64,000 nucleotides of DNA, taken from positions 206,226 to 270,225 of the forward strand of contig NZ_FNPG01000004.1 in NCBI RefSeq assembly GCF_900107245.1, written 5' to 3'. This stretch comes from Lachnobacterium bovis DSM 14045. GTDB lineage: Bacteria > Bacillota > Clostridia > Lachnospirales > Lachnospiraceae. Under the pieces are notes generated by a model, which was not told the origin of the DNA, did no database searches, and saw only the letters and a list, made by a program, of their open reading frames with translations. Each line of letters begins with the position of its first letter. Position 1 is the stretch's first letter. A program made the position numbers and the translations under genes. This document shows positions 29,477 through 38,360 of this stretch, piece after piece.

Positions 29477-29506
29477 ATTATACATATTCTTATAAAATGC
29501 TGTCAA
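29477..29506 (-). promoter_or_regulatory. Promoter of thrC
   Basis: Perfect TTGACA and TATAAT boxes on the minus strand are spaced by 18 bases, 77 bases upstream of the preferred thrC start. Confidence 0.75.
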
Positions 29507-29632
29507 TATATAATCACGTATTAAAGTGATAAATCAAAAAAAACATCATTTTTTTCAATTTTTCACTAAAAAAGCTTTTAATTTATGTCTAAATTATTCA
29601 TAATAGTATTAGGGAAAGGAGCGAATAATAGT

Positions 29633-30451
29633 ATGTTGCCAGGGGTTTACTTGTCCTACAAAAAGAACCATACAGCTTATTATCGAAGCAGTTTGACCTA
29701 CAAAAGTAAGCACATCAGTTTAGGGAGTTTTAACACTGAAAATGAAGCAAATATGGCTTACCAAGATGGATTCTATCTTTTACACGAAAACATTCCTCTT
29801 GAAAAAGCTATACACTATTCAAAGGTTTTAACATTTTCAAAAGTTATTAGTCTTGTAAATTATAGAGACAACAATTATTATATTTCAAACCCAATTTATC
29901 TACATAATGGGTATTTTAGTTATTATTTATCCGAAAATGAAGAATACAAATTTGATATTGATGATTTATTCTATTACACAAGCCATAGGATTTTAAAACG
30001 TAATGGTCATTTATTTATCAATGATTATGGAATGCAAATAACACTAGCTTCACGTTATGGTATTCACACACATGCCGTTTTAAATAGAGATTATGAATTT
30101 ATTAATGGCGATATTTATGACTACCGTTATTCAAATATCCATGTTATAAATCCATATTATGGTGTTTTTGAAAAAAAAGAATATTTTGGTCAATTATACG
30201 AAGTTAAATTAAATCTAAATGGTACTCATCTTGTCGGCGTTTACCATGATTTAGATGTTGCTGCCATCGCATACAATAAAGCAATTGATATAGCAACTCA
30301 ATACGGAATAAATAAAAACTATAAACAAAACTACATAGAAACACTATCATCAGAAGAATATGCAGAAATTTATACAAATATTACTCTTTCAAAATCTTTT
30401 TTGATTTTTTTAGAAAAAATGAAATATAAATTTCTTGATAATCTACAATAG
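29633..30451 (+). CDS. AP2 / HNH-like / AP2 protein, probably a domesticated homing-endonuclease relative
   Basis: A 272-residue protein starting MLPGVYLSYKKN; AGGAG lies 11 bases upstream. Residues 3-50 follow the AP2 DNA-binding pattern (GVY, KSKHISLGSFNTENEANMAY). A similar block sits at about 180-240 (YEVKLNLNGTHLVGVYHDLDVAAIAYNKAID). Between them RDYEFINGDIYDYRYSNIHVIN near 130-152 has the layout of an HNH nuclease core (HHxxGxxxDNRxxNL) but lacks the paired histidines. DNA binding without cutting is therefore likely. It has its own terminator and stands between thrC and leuD. No intron or inserted host gene is visible. Confidence 0.65.
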   Translation: MLPGVYLSYKKNHTAYYRSSLTYKSKHISLGSFNTENEANMAYQDGFYLLHENIPLEKAIHYSKVLTFSKVISLVNYRDNNYYISNPIYLHNGYFSYYLSENEEYKFDIDDLFYYTSHRILKRNGHLFINDYGMQITLASRYGIHTHAVLNRDYEFINGDIYDYRYSNIHVINPYYGVFEKKEYFGQLYEVKLNLNGTHLVGVYHDLDVAAIAYNKAIDIATQYGINKNYKQNYIETLSSEEYAEIYTNITLSKSFLIFLEKMKYKFLDNLQ

Positions 30452-30480
30452 CCTCCAAATAGGAGGCTATTTCTTGTTTT
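30447..30480 (+). terminator. Terminator overlapping the stop codon of the AP2-type gene
   Basis: Arms AATAGCCTCC and GGAGGCTATT close a 5-base loop and run into TTCTTGTTTTT. The left arm includes the TAG stop. Confidence 0.85.
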
Positions 30481-30517
30481 TGATTTAAATATTTTTTTAT
30501 TCTAATGTTTTTTATTA

Positions 30518-31006
30518 TTATTTATTGTTAATATAATTAACTAAACCTTCTGAATCTATGATTTTTTGCATAAAAGGTGGAAAAGCTTGTCCTTGGTACT
30601 GCTTATTTGTCGTTTCATCTGTAATAATTCCTGTATCAAAGTCTACTTTTACCTTATCTCCTGCCATAATCTCTTTGGCAGCTTCAGGACACTCAACAAT
30701 AGGAAGACCAATATTTATTGAATTTCTATAAAAAATTCTTGCAAAAGTCTCTGCTATAACACAGCTTACTCCACTTGCTTTTATTGAAATAGGAGCATGT
30801 TCTCTTGATGAACCACAACCGAAGTTTTTATTTGCGACGATAATATCCCCTTCTTGAACTTCATTAACAAATTCTTTATCAATATCTTCCATACAATGTT
30901 TAGCTAATTCTGATGGTTCAGACGAATTTAAATATCTAGCTGGGATGATAACATCAGTATCTACGTTATCTCCATACTTAAAAACTTTACCATATGCCTC
31001 TTTCAT
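30518..31006 (-). CDS. leuD: 3-isopropylmalate dehydratase small subunit
   Basis: A 162-residue swivel-domain subunit that with LeuC isomerises 2- to 3-isopropylmalate. The start is the ATG at 31004-31006 behind AGGAGG; the protein opens [22 protein letters not shown], given here as residues 1-22. [19 protein letters not shown] near 66 is the substrate-binding signature. Its short length matches the archaeal/clostridial LeuD type. It lies 10 bases after leuC. Confidence 0.95.
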   Translation of the reverse strand: MKEAYGKVFKYGDNVDTDVIIPARYLNSSEPSELAKHCMEDIDKEFVNEVQEGDIIVANKNFGCGSSREHAPISIKASGVSCVIAETFARIFYRNSINIGLPIVECPEAAKEIMAGDKVKVDFDTGIITDETTNKQYQGQAFPPFMQKIIDSEGLVNYINNK

Positions 31007-31016
31007 TTTTCTCCTC

Positions 31017-32276
31017 CTAAATATCCTCTGGATTTGTAATCTTACCAGTAATTGCACTTGCTGCTGCAACTGCTGGAGATGCTAAATATATTTCTGAGTC
31101 AACGTGTCCCATTCTTCCAACAAAGTTACGGTTAGTTGTAGAAATACATCTTTCATTTTCAGCCAAAATTCCCATATAACCACCTAAACATGGACCACAT
31201 GTAGGTGTACTTACAACAGCACCTGCTTCAATAAATGTTCTCAATAATCCTTCTTCCATAGCCTGTAAATATATCTTTTGTGTTGCAGGTAAAATAATAA
31301 CTCTTATTCCTTTTGCAACATGTTTTCCCTCTAACACTTTAGCAGCTATTCTCAAATCATCTAATCTTCCATTTGTACATGAGCCAATAACAACTTGGTC
31401 AATTTTAATATCACCTACATTATCAATTGTACGTGTGTTGCTTGGTAAATGTGGAAAAGAAACTGTTGGTTTTAATGTGCTAAGATCAATAACATACTCT
31501 TCATCATATTGAGCATCCTCATCTGGTTCATAAACCTTATATGGACGTTTTGAATGTTCTTTCATGTATTCAATTGCAACATCATCAACAGGAAAAATTC
31601 CGTTTTTTCCACCTGCTTCAATAGCCATATTAGCAATCGTAAAACGATCATCCATTGAAAGGTATTTAATTCCATCTCCTACAAATTCCATAGATTTATA
31701 TAAAGCACCATCAACACCAATCATTCCAATAATATGTAATATGATATCTTTACCACTTATCCATTTTGCAGGTTTATTTATTAATTTAAATTTAATTGCT
31801 GATGGAACTTTAAACCACGCTTTACCTGTTGCCATGCCAGCTGCCATATCAGTACTACCAACACCTGTTGAAAAAGCACCCAATGCACCATATGTACATG
31901 TATGAGAATCAGCTCCAATAATAACATCACCTGCAACTGTTAAACCTTTTTCAGGTAAAAGTGCATGTTCAATTCCCATTTCTCCCACATCAAAATAATT
32001 AGTAATATCATGTTTGCACGCAAACTCTCTAACACATTTACAATGTTGTGCAGACTTAATATCCTTGTTTGGAACAAAATGATCCATTACTAACGCTATT
32101 TTATCTTTGTTAAATACTCCCTCAACTTTCATTTTATCAATTTCATGTATTGCTACTGGTGATGTAATATCATTTCCTAATACTAAATCAAGTTCTGCTT
32201 CTATAAGATCACCAGCTTTTACGCTTGTAAGATTCGCATGATCTGCTAAAATCTTTTGAGTCATAGTCATACCCAT
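31017..32276 (-). CDS. leuC: 3-isopropylmalate dehydratase large subunit
   Basis: A 419-residue aconitase-family subunit. Cluster cysteines are seen in GSCTNGR near 298 and in [10 protein letters not shown] near 357. The [14 protein letters not shown] motif near 122 is also typical. ATG at 32274-32276 has GGAGG nine bases upstream; two further in-frame ATGs follow closely. The 419-residue form matches the HacA-like LeuC group, members of which sometimes act on homologous substrates, but leuD pairing and the divergent LysR gene support leucine synthesis. No leuA or leuB is adjacent. Confidence 0.94.
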   Translation of the reverse strand: MGMTMTQKILADHANLTSVKAGDLIEAELDLVLGNDITSPVAIHEIDKMKVEGVFNKDKIALVMDHFVPNKDIKSAQHCKCVREFACKHDITNYFDVGEMGIEHALLPEKGLTVAGDVIIGADSHTCTYGALGAFSTGVGSTDMAAGMATGKAWFKVPSAIKFKLINKPAKWISGKDIILHIIGMIGVDGALYKSMEFVGDGIKYLSMDDRFTIANMAIEAGGKNGIFPVDDVAIEYMKEHSKRPYKVYEPDEDAQYDEEYVIDLSTLKPTVSFPHLPSNTRTIDNVGDIKIDQVVIGSCTNGRLDDLRIAAKVLEGKHVAKGIRVIILPATQKIYLQAMEEGLLRTFIEAGAVVSTPTCGPCLGGYMGILAENERCISTTNRNFVGRMGHVDSEIYLASPAVAAASAITGKITNPEDI

Positions 32277-32410
32277 ACTCTAAATCCTCCTGTTGTTTTA
32301 TTAAATAATCATAATTCCTATACTCAAAAAATCAATTTTTTACAAATATAATTATGTTCATATAAATCGTAACATAATATCAAGTATAATTAAAATACAT
32401 AATAAACATA

Positions 32411-32439
32411 TTTACCATAACTTCATTTTATGTTATACT
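32411..32439 (+). promoter_or_regulatory. Putative promoter of the LysR gene
   Basis: TTTACC and TATACT are spaced by 17 bases in the leuC/lysR divergent region. A 9-bp hairpin (TTATTGCTT / AAGCAATAA) at 32483-32506 lies in the leader between this promoter and the start codon; its role is unknown. Confidence 0.5.
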
Positions 32440-32548
32440 CTAGAAAAGCACTCACACAATTTAAATCGAAAAAGTATTAAAGTTATTGCTTCTTCTAAAG
32501 CAATAATCGGCTTTTAATGTAAACAATAAAAGGGAAAGGTTATAGAAA

Positions 32549-33460
32549 ATGAATCAAAATTTATCGTCTTATCGAATATTTTATACAGTTGCAAATGCTG
32601 GAAATATTTCTAAAGCAGCTAAACAACTATATATTAGTCAACCAGCAATTAGTAAATCCATACAAAAGCTAGAAGAAACTTTGGGATGCAAACTTTTTTC
32701 TAGAAGTTCAAGGGGAGTAATTTTAACAGAAGAGGGAGCGCTTATATACACTCATGTCAAAGAAGCTTTTGAAACTCTTGATATAGGAGAAGAAAAATTA
32801 AGACGTTCTCTTGAATTAGGCATGGGACATTTAAAAATCGGTGTTAGCTCAACTCTATGTAAGAGCATGCTTATGCCCTATTTAAAGGCATTTATAGAGA
32901 ATAATCCTCATATTAGCATATCTATAAACTGTCAATCAACTAATGAGACCTTAGATCTCCTAGATGATAATAAAGTAGATATTGGCTTAGTCGGTAAGCC
33001 TAATAATCTGAGAAATATTGAGTTTTATCCAATAGCTAAAATCAAGGATATTTTTGTTGCAAAACCTGAGTATCTTAAAAATTTAAGTGAACGAGGAATT
33101 CCAAAAGAAAAATACTTGTCCAACTCAACACTAATGTTGCTCAATAAAAATAACTTTTCGCGTCAATATATCAATGAATACTTAAGAATTAATCATATAG
33201 ACACTAGTGAATCAATTGAAATCACATCGCTAGATTTGCTTACAGATTTTGCTAAAATAGGTGTCGGTATTGCCTGCGTAATAAAGAATTTCGTCAAAAC
33301 AGAACTAGAAAACAATGAACTTGTTGAAGTTCCATGTGACTTTAAAATACCACAACGTGAAGTTGGTCTAGTTTATCGTTCAAATATCAAACACTCAAAA
33401 GCACTAGATGAATTTATAAGCTTTTGCAAAACATCCCATTCTGAAAATTTTAAAATCTAA
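32549..33460 (+). CDS. LysR-type transcriptional regulator
   Basis: A 303-residue regulator with an N-terminal winged helix-turn-helix (NISKAAKQLYISQPAISKSIQKLEE, residues 18-42) and a periplasmic-binding-protein-like effector domain from about 90. The ribosome site GGAAAGG is present. It is divergent from leuC across 272 bases, the classic layout in which a LysR protein controls the opposite operon and itself. Control of leuCD by a leucine-pathway metabolite is inferred, not shown. Confidence 0.9.
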   Translation: MNQNLSSYRIFYTVANAGNISKAAKQLYISQPAISKSIQKLEETLGCKLFSRSSRGVILTEEGALIYTHVKEAFETLDIGEEKLRRSLELGMGHLKIGVSSTLCKSMLMPYLKAFIENNPHISISINCQSTNETLDLLDDNKVDIGLVGKPNNLRNIEFYPIAKIKDIFVAKPEYLKNLSERGIPKEKYLSNSTLMLLNKNNFSRQYINEYLRINHIDTSESIEITSLDLLTDFAKIGVGIACVIKNFVKTELENNELVEVPCDFKIPQREVGLVYRSNIKHSKALDEFISFCKTSHSENFKI

Positions 33461-33471
33461 TACTACCAATT

Positions 33472-33511
33472 TAGACCTGTTTCTCACAAATGTGAAAAAC
33501 AGGTCTATTTT
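33472..33511 (+). terminator. Terminator of the LysR gene
   Basis: Arms TAGACCTGTTT and AAACAGGTCTA, extended inward by TCACA/TGTGA, are followed by TTTTG. Confidence 0.75.
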
Positions 33512-33579
33512 GATGAAACGTATATTATTTCACACTATACGCCTCATACATATTTACGCCAAAATAATTATAAGGATTA

Positions 33580-34704
33580 TTATAAGCTCAAAAGAACCGC
33601 AAAATTATTTATTCTACGTCCATGCTCTTTTATATACGATGCACTGATATAAGTTTCACATACATTATATTCACAAAATAATGAAGTATTTTTTAAGCAG
33701 GAATTTGAAAAATAATATTTATTTTTCATTTTATAAATCATAGTTTTTAACATTTTATTGTCTTTTTTAGGCATATATTTTAATAACTTACAAATAGTAT
33801 CTAAAGATTTGCACTCATAAACAGCGGTTGTTTGTAATTTATATCTATTTTCTAATACTTTTAATAGTTCTTCGTTTAAATCTATATTATCATCCGAATC
33901 GCTAACTATGTTTTCATTATCCATTATTGCTTCTTCTTCACGTTCTTTATTTTCGCTTTTTTCTAATTGTTCAACAATTCGTCCACACAAAAGCTTATGT
34001 TCAAACTCATTCCAGAAGAAATCTTCTAGCATATTAAAATATTTTATATCATTTAAGTTTGTCTCATCGTGACTATATCCCGTAACTAAGCCTGATTTAT
34101 GTGAAAACTTACTCTTAACAGGTAATGTGTCAAATAGATCATTCAAAAACATCTTATCAACATCATAAATACTATTCTTTTTTTCCGAAAAATTTACATC
34201 TACTTCTATACTTACTAAAAGATTAATATTAGCGTTATCATTAACAATATTTAATATACCTCTTTTATTAGCATATATTATTGCTAAAATAGGTCTATCC
34301 GACAAATTTGAGACCCCATAAAGAGAAGTTAATTTTTCTAAAGAATTCTTAAAAGCATCAGGATTTTCTACTAAATGAGAAAATATATATGCTTCTTTAT
34401 TAATATCTGATACTTGAAAAAACTCATATTGCCCAACAATATGTTTAGCAATCTTTGCCACTTCATTCGATAAAGCAATATTGCTCATTTTACTAAATCT
34501 ATCCAAACTAGATTCTTCATTAAATCTATAAAATGATTTGATTTTTTTTCTTAATATTTCACTTTGAATTTTATAATCAATAGCACTATCAAATTCATTT
34601 TCATATACATAAAGAAAATTAATTTGATTTTTTTCATCGTTTTTATCTTTTATCTTAATCTTTACCATATTTTTAATTCGCTCTAAAAAATATAATGACA
34701 ACAT
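33580..34704 (-). CDS. Protein with a MecA-like C-terminal domain
   Basis: A 374-residue soluble protein. The last 90 residues follow the MecA adaptor C-domain: VYECKSLDTICKLLKYM, then a short strand pair MIYKMKNKYYF, then ASYIKEHGRRI near the end. MecA proteins deliver substrates to the ClpC protease. The N-terminal 280 residues do not resemble the usual MecA N-domain and include an acidic linker near 245-275. The first ATG and one at residue 13 (34668) are both possible; neither has a strong ribosome site. It lies 27 bases after the 148-residue gene and probably shares its transcript. The family call is tentative. Confidence 0.5.
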   Translation of the reverse strand: MLSLYFLERIKNMVKIKIKDKNDEKNQINFLYVYENEFDSAIDYKIQSEILRKKIKSFYRFNEESSLDRFSKMSNIALSNEVAKIAKHIVGQYEFFQVSDINKEAYIFSHLVENPDAFKNSLEKLTSLYGVSNLSDRPILAIIYANKRGILNIVNDNANINLLVSIEVDVNFSEKKNSIYDVDKMFLNDLFDTLPVKSKFSHKSGLVTGYSHDETNLNDIKYFNMLEDFFWNEFEHKLLCGRIVEQLEKSENKEREEEAIMDNENIVSDSDDNIDLNEELLKVLENRYKLQTTAVYECKSLDTICKLLKYMPKKDNKMLKTMIYKMKNKYYFSNSCLKNTSLFCEYNVCETYISASYIKEHGRRINNFAVLLSL

Positions 34705-34731
34705 ACTACTTAAAAAATGTAAATCAATTTA

Positions 34732-35178
34732 TTAACATTCTCTAAAAAGATAATTCTTATTTTTATCATCACTTATAGTAAATGTGATTTTTCTTTCATT
34801 TTCTTCATCATGAACTAAAAGCTTTATCTTTTTCTTGATTTCAATTTTTTCTTTTACACTTTTGATGTTTTCAATCATAGTAAAAATAGCCATAACATCA
34901 TCATAATTGTTAATAGAATGATTAAATACAAAATCCCATCTATCGTATTCACTCTTCTTTAGAACACCTTTATTATTTGATTGAGAATTGGCCTCTTGGT
35001 TTTTTATTGTTAATTCTTTTTCAGATTTAGCTTCCTTTGATTCTTTAGTTTCTATGTCTTCAATTACACCTGAATGACTAGAATTTACATCTGAACTCTG
35101 AAAATCAAAAGAAACATCATCAAATTTTGTCTTTTTAGTCGAAAATGCCGACTTCTTGTTATATGACTGTATGCTCAT
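34732..35178 (-). CDS. 148-residue protein of unknown function, paired with the MecA-like gene
   Basis: The N-terminal 75 residues are polar and low in complexity, rich in Ser, Lys, Glu and Asn, and probably disordered. The C-terminal half is a compact alpha/beta segment (YDRWDFVFNHSINNYDDVMAIF near 78-99, then ITFTISDDKNKNYLF). The C-terminal part of the downstream protein shows the same order of strands and helices, so the two could be distantly related or interact, but this is only a visual impression. No family is recognised. Confidence 0.6.
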   Translation of the reverse strand: MSIQSYNKKSAFSTKKTKFDDVSFDFQSSDVNSSHSGVIEDIETKESKEAKSEKELTIKNQEANSQSNNKGVLKKSEYDRWDFVFNHSINNYDDVMAIFTMIENIKSVKEKIEIKKKIKLLVHDEENERKITFTISDDKNKNYLFREC

Positions 35179-35494
35179 CTTTTACCTCTATATTTATTCT
35201 TTTATCAATAGTATCCTCAATAGATTAGCATTTTTTTTCTAGTAAATCTATACAAAAAAACAACATTTTTTTGTAAAAAAGCAATATAAACTTGTGTTTT
35301 TTTTACATAGTAAAAATATAAAATATTTTTTTCTATGTCATATATTCATAATATATTTTACGTTTTTTCTATTTTTTACTTTATTTTAAGCTATAAATAA
35401 AGCCAAAAGCCTACATTTATCCATTTTATTTTTTGGGTAATTTTTCCTAAGCAATCATTAGATAATACAATCACTAGACAATAAAAATTACCAA
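35179..35494. other. AT-rich intergenic stretch
   Basis: About 315 bases of very AT-rich DNA that must hold the promoter of the 148-residue gene. No open frame, RNA gene or repeat could be supported. Confidence 0.4.
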
Positions 35495-35560
35495 ACAAAA
35501 AACAACTCCACAGTTCAGCTTACTTGTTCTCAAAGCATCCTGATGCAGAGTTGTATTTTT
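35495..35560 (-). terminator. Branched terminator-like structure after leuS
   Basis: On the minus strand ACAACTC pairs with GAGTTGT, enclosing about 39 bases that contain a small GCAT-caggATGC hairpin and further short pairings, and the closing stem runs into TTTTTT. It lies 55 bases beyond the leuS stop. It is probably the leuS terminator, but the long structured loop is unusual. Confidence 0.55.
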
Positions 35561-35614
35561 GATTTATATTTTTAATTGTATAAGCGTTCTATATTTGTAG
35601 TATTGTTTTATATT

Positions 35615-38032
35615 TTATTTCATTACAATATTTACAATCTTACCTGGAACATAAATTTCTTTAATAATATTTCCAGTTAATTTATCTTTGATTTCATCTT
35701 TAGCTTTTGCTAAAACTTCATCTTTTGGATCCTGCTTATTAATAGAAATTGTTCCTTTTGTTTTACCATTAATTTGAACAGCAATTTCAACTACAGATTC
35801 AACTGTCTTAGCCTCTTCAAATGTTGGCCATGGCTGCTGATATAATCTCTCTCCATTACCAATCTTTGACCAGATTTCCTCTGTAATGTGAGGTGCAACT
35901 GGATTTAAGAGTGTAATAAAAGTAGAAAGTTCTGCTTTTGTAATTGATTTTTTCTTAGTAAAATCATTAAGAATTGTCATAAGCGCAGCAATACCTGTAT
36001 TGAATTTAAGGTTTTCAAAATCAGATGAAACTTTCTTAATTGTCTGATGCATTTTTATTTCTAAATCTTTAGAATATACATCTTCATCTGTCATGATGTC
36101 CTGTAATTTCCATACACGCTCTAAGAATCTTCTGCATCCTTTAACACCGTCATCTGACCATGAAGCAGCTAAATCAAATGCACCAATGAACATTTCATAT
36201 GTACGTAATGTATCTGCACCAAATTCTTCTACAATATCATCTGGATTAATTACATTACCACGTGATTTAGACATCTTCTCACCATTTTCACCAAGAATCA
36301 TACCATGTGATGTACGTTTCTGATATGGTTCAGGAGTTGGTACAACATTCTTATCATATAAGAATTTATGCCAGAATCTTGAATATAATAAGTGAAGTGT
36401 TGTATGTTCCATACCACCATTATACCAATCAACTGGTAACCAATATTTTAATGCTTCTGGATCAGCTAAACATTCAGTATTATGTGGATCTGTATAACGT
36501 AAGAAATACCATGATGAACCAGCCCATTGTGGCATTGTATCTGTTTCACGTTTAGCAGGTCCTCCACAACATGGACATGTTGTATTAACCCAATCTGTCA
36601 TTGCCGCAAGTGGAGACTCTCCATTGTCAGTAGGCATATAACTCTCTACTTCTGGTAATAATAATGGAAGGTCTTTCTCATCTAGAGGTACATATCCACA
36701 TTTTTCACAATGTACAACAGGAATTGGTTCACCCCAATAACGTTGACGTGAGAATACCCAGTCACGTAACTTATAATTTACCTTTGCTTCACCAATTTTA
36801 TGTTCATTTAAAAATTCAATCATTTTTTCTTTGGCATCTTTAACTGAAAGACCATTTAAGAAGTCAGAATTAATCATTACACCTGTTGCAACATCAGTAA
36901 ATGCTTCTTTTTCTATATCAACAGCTTCACCATCTTTTGAAACAACCTGTACAATTGGTAAATTGAATTTCTTAGCAAAATCCCAGTCTCTTTGATCATG
37001 CGCAGGAACAGCCATAATAGCACCTGTACCATAGCTCATTAATACATAATCAGATACCCAGATTGGAATCTCTTTTCCACTTACAGGATTAACTGCAACT
37101 AAACCATCTACTGCGACACCCGTTTTATCTTTTGCAAGTTCAGCACGCTCAAAATCAGATTTTTTAGAAGCTTGCTCTCTATAAGCTTCGATTTCATCCC
37201 AATTTTTGATATCTGCTTTGTATTTATCTAAATATGGATGTTCTGGTGAAACTACCATATATGTTGCACCAAATAATGTATCACAACGTGTTGTGTAAAT
37301 TCTTAATTTATCTTCTTTACCTTTGATTGAAAAATCAACTTCTGCTCCTTTTGAACGTCCGATCCAGTTTCTCTGTGAAGTCTTTACTCTTTCGATGTAA
37401 TCAACGTCCTCTAAGCCTTGAATAAGTTTATCAGCATACTCTGTGATTTTAAGCATCCATTCACTTTTAACTTTTCTTACTACAGGTGTGCCACATCTTT
37501 CGCAAGCTCCACCTACAACTTCTTCGTTAGCTAAACCAACTTTACATGATGGGCACCAGTTAATTGGCATTTCTTTTTTGTATGCAAGACCTTCTTTGAA
37601 TAATTTTAGAAAAATCCATTGTGTCCATTTATAATAATTTGGATCTGTTGTATCAATTTCACGATCCCAATCAAAAGAATAACCTAATGAATGTAATTGG
37701 TGTTTAAAATGCTTAATATTTTGTTCTGTAACAATTTTAGGATGAATTTTATTTTTAATAGCGTAGTTTTCAGTTGGTAAACCGAAAGCATCCCATCCCA
37801 TTGGATATAAAACATTATATCCTTGCATTCTTCTCTTTCTAGCAACTATATCAAGTGCTGTATATGGTCTTGGATGACCCACATGAAGTCCCTGTCCTGA
37901 TGGATAAGGGAATTCAACTAAAGCATAGTATTTAGGTTTAGAATAATCATTTGTAGCTGCAAATGCTTTCTCATCATCCCAAATATCTTGCCATTTTTTT
38001 TCTACAACCTTATGATTATATACTTCTGACAT
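35615..38032 (-). CDS. leuS: Leucyl-tRNA synthetase
   Basis: LeuS charges tRNA-Leu and is essential. The 805-residue length is typical of bacterial LeuRS. The HIGH-like motif HVGH is at residues 50-53, the KMSKS motif near 580, and the CP1 editing domain with the [14 protein letters not shown] region between. Zinc-type cysteine pairs lie at [24 protein letters not shown] (about 160-183). Upstream the transcript carries a complete leucine T-box, so expression should rise when tRNA-Leu is uncharged. Confidence 0.98.
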   Translation of the reverse strand: MSEVYNHKVVEKKWQDIWDDEKAFAATNDYSKPKYYALVEFPYPSGQGLHVGHPRPYTALDIVARKRRMQGYNVLYPMGWDAFGLPTENYAIKNKIHPKIVTEQNIKHFKHQLHSLGYSFDWDREIDTTDPNYYKWTQWIFLKLFKEGLAYKKEMPINWCPSCKVGLANEEVVGGACERCGTPVVRKVKSEWMLKITEYADKLIQGLEDVDYIERVKTSQRNWIGRSKGAEVDFSIKGKEDKLRIYTTRCDTLFGATYMVVSPEHPYLDKYKADIKNWDEIEAYREQASKKSDFERAELAKDKTGVAVDGLVAVNPVSGKEIPIWVSDYVLMSYGTGAIMAVPAHDQRDWDFAKKFNLPIVQVVSKDGEAVDIEKEAFTDVATGVMINSDFLNGLSVKDAKEKMIEFLNEHKIGEAKVNYKLRDWVFSRQRYWGEPIPVVHCEKCGYVPLDEKDLPLLLPEVESYMPTDNGESPLAAMTDWVNTTCPCCGGPAKRETDTMPQWAGSSWYFLRYTDPHNTECLADPEALKYWLPVDWYNGGMEHTTLHLLYSRFWHKFLYDKNVVPTPEPYQKRTSHGMILGENGEKMSKSRGNVINPDDIVEEFGADTLRTYEMFIGAFDLAASWSDDGVKGCRRFLERVWKLQDIMTDEDVYSKDLEIKMHQTIKKVSSDFENLKFNTGIAALMTILNDFTKKKSITKAELSTFITLLNPVAPHITEEIWSKIGNGERLYQQPWPTFEEAKTVESVVEIAVQINGKTKGTISINKQDPKDEVLAKAKDEIKDKLTGNIIKEIYVPGKIVNIVMK

Positions 38033-38066
38033 TTCTTCCTCCTTGATTTGTGTAAAAACACATATT

Positions 38067-38290
38067 AAAAAACGCCCCTTACATAATAATGTAAGAGGCG
38101 AAGTAATCTAATCTCCGTGGTACCACTCTAATTCATATCAAAAAGATATGCACTCAAATTCTTATAACGTAGAATACCCGCTTTCCCCTACTATTATTTC
38201 AAGGAAAGAGCTCCTAGGCGAGTTCAAAGTTAACAACTATTGTCTTGCACCAAACGACAACTCTCTTAAAAAATGTACCCTTCTACTATT
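38067..38290 (-). promoter_or_regulatory. T-box riboswitch (leucine) in the leuS leader
   Basis: On the minus strand the conserved T-box core AGAGTGGTACCACGG lies at 38115-38129. It is followed by a terminator with 12-bp arms (CGCCTCTTACAT / ATGTAAGGGGCG) and TTTTTT at 38067-38100. Upstream sequence can form a long stem I. A CTC leucine codon at 38220-38222, in the context GAACTCGCC, is the likely specifier. The antiterminator would pair the T-box core with the 5' arm of the terminator. Uncharged tRNA-Leu should stabilise it and allow leuS transcription. Stem I boundaries are approximate. Confidence 0.88.
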
Positions 38291-38331
38291 CCTATTCAAT
38301 GCTGTACCTATAAAATTAATAATCATTAATA

Positions 38332-38360
38332 ATATTAAACATTTATTTAATTTTTGTCAA
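38332..38360 (-). promoter_or_regulatory. Promoter of the T-box/leuS transcript, partly inside the subtilase gene
   Basis: Perfect TTGACA (38355-38360) and TAATAT (38332-38337) are spaced by 17 bases. The -35 lies within the last codons of the subtilase gene, whose stop is at 38343-38345. Confidence 0.6.

Noticed and set aside
30518..32276. leuCD as an aconitase substitute for the citrate pathway
   Set aside because: LeuC/LeuD motifs and the linked LysR gene fit isopropylmalate isomerase; nothing in the sequence supports citrate as substrate.
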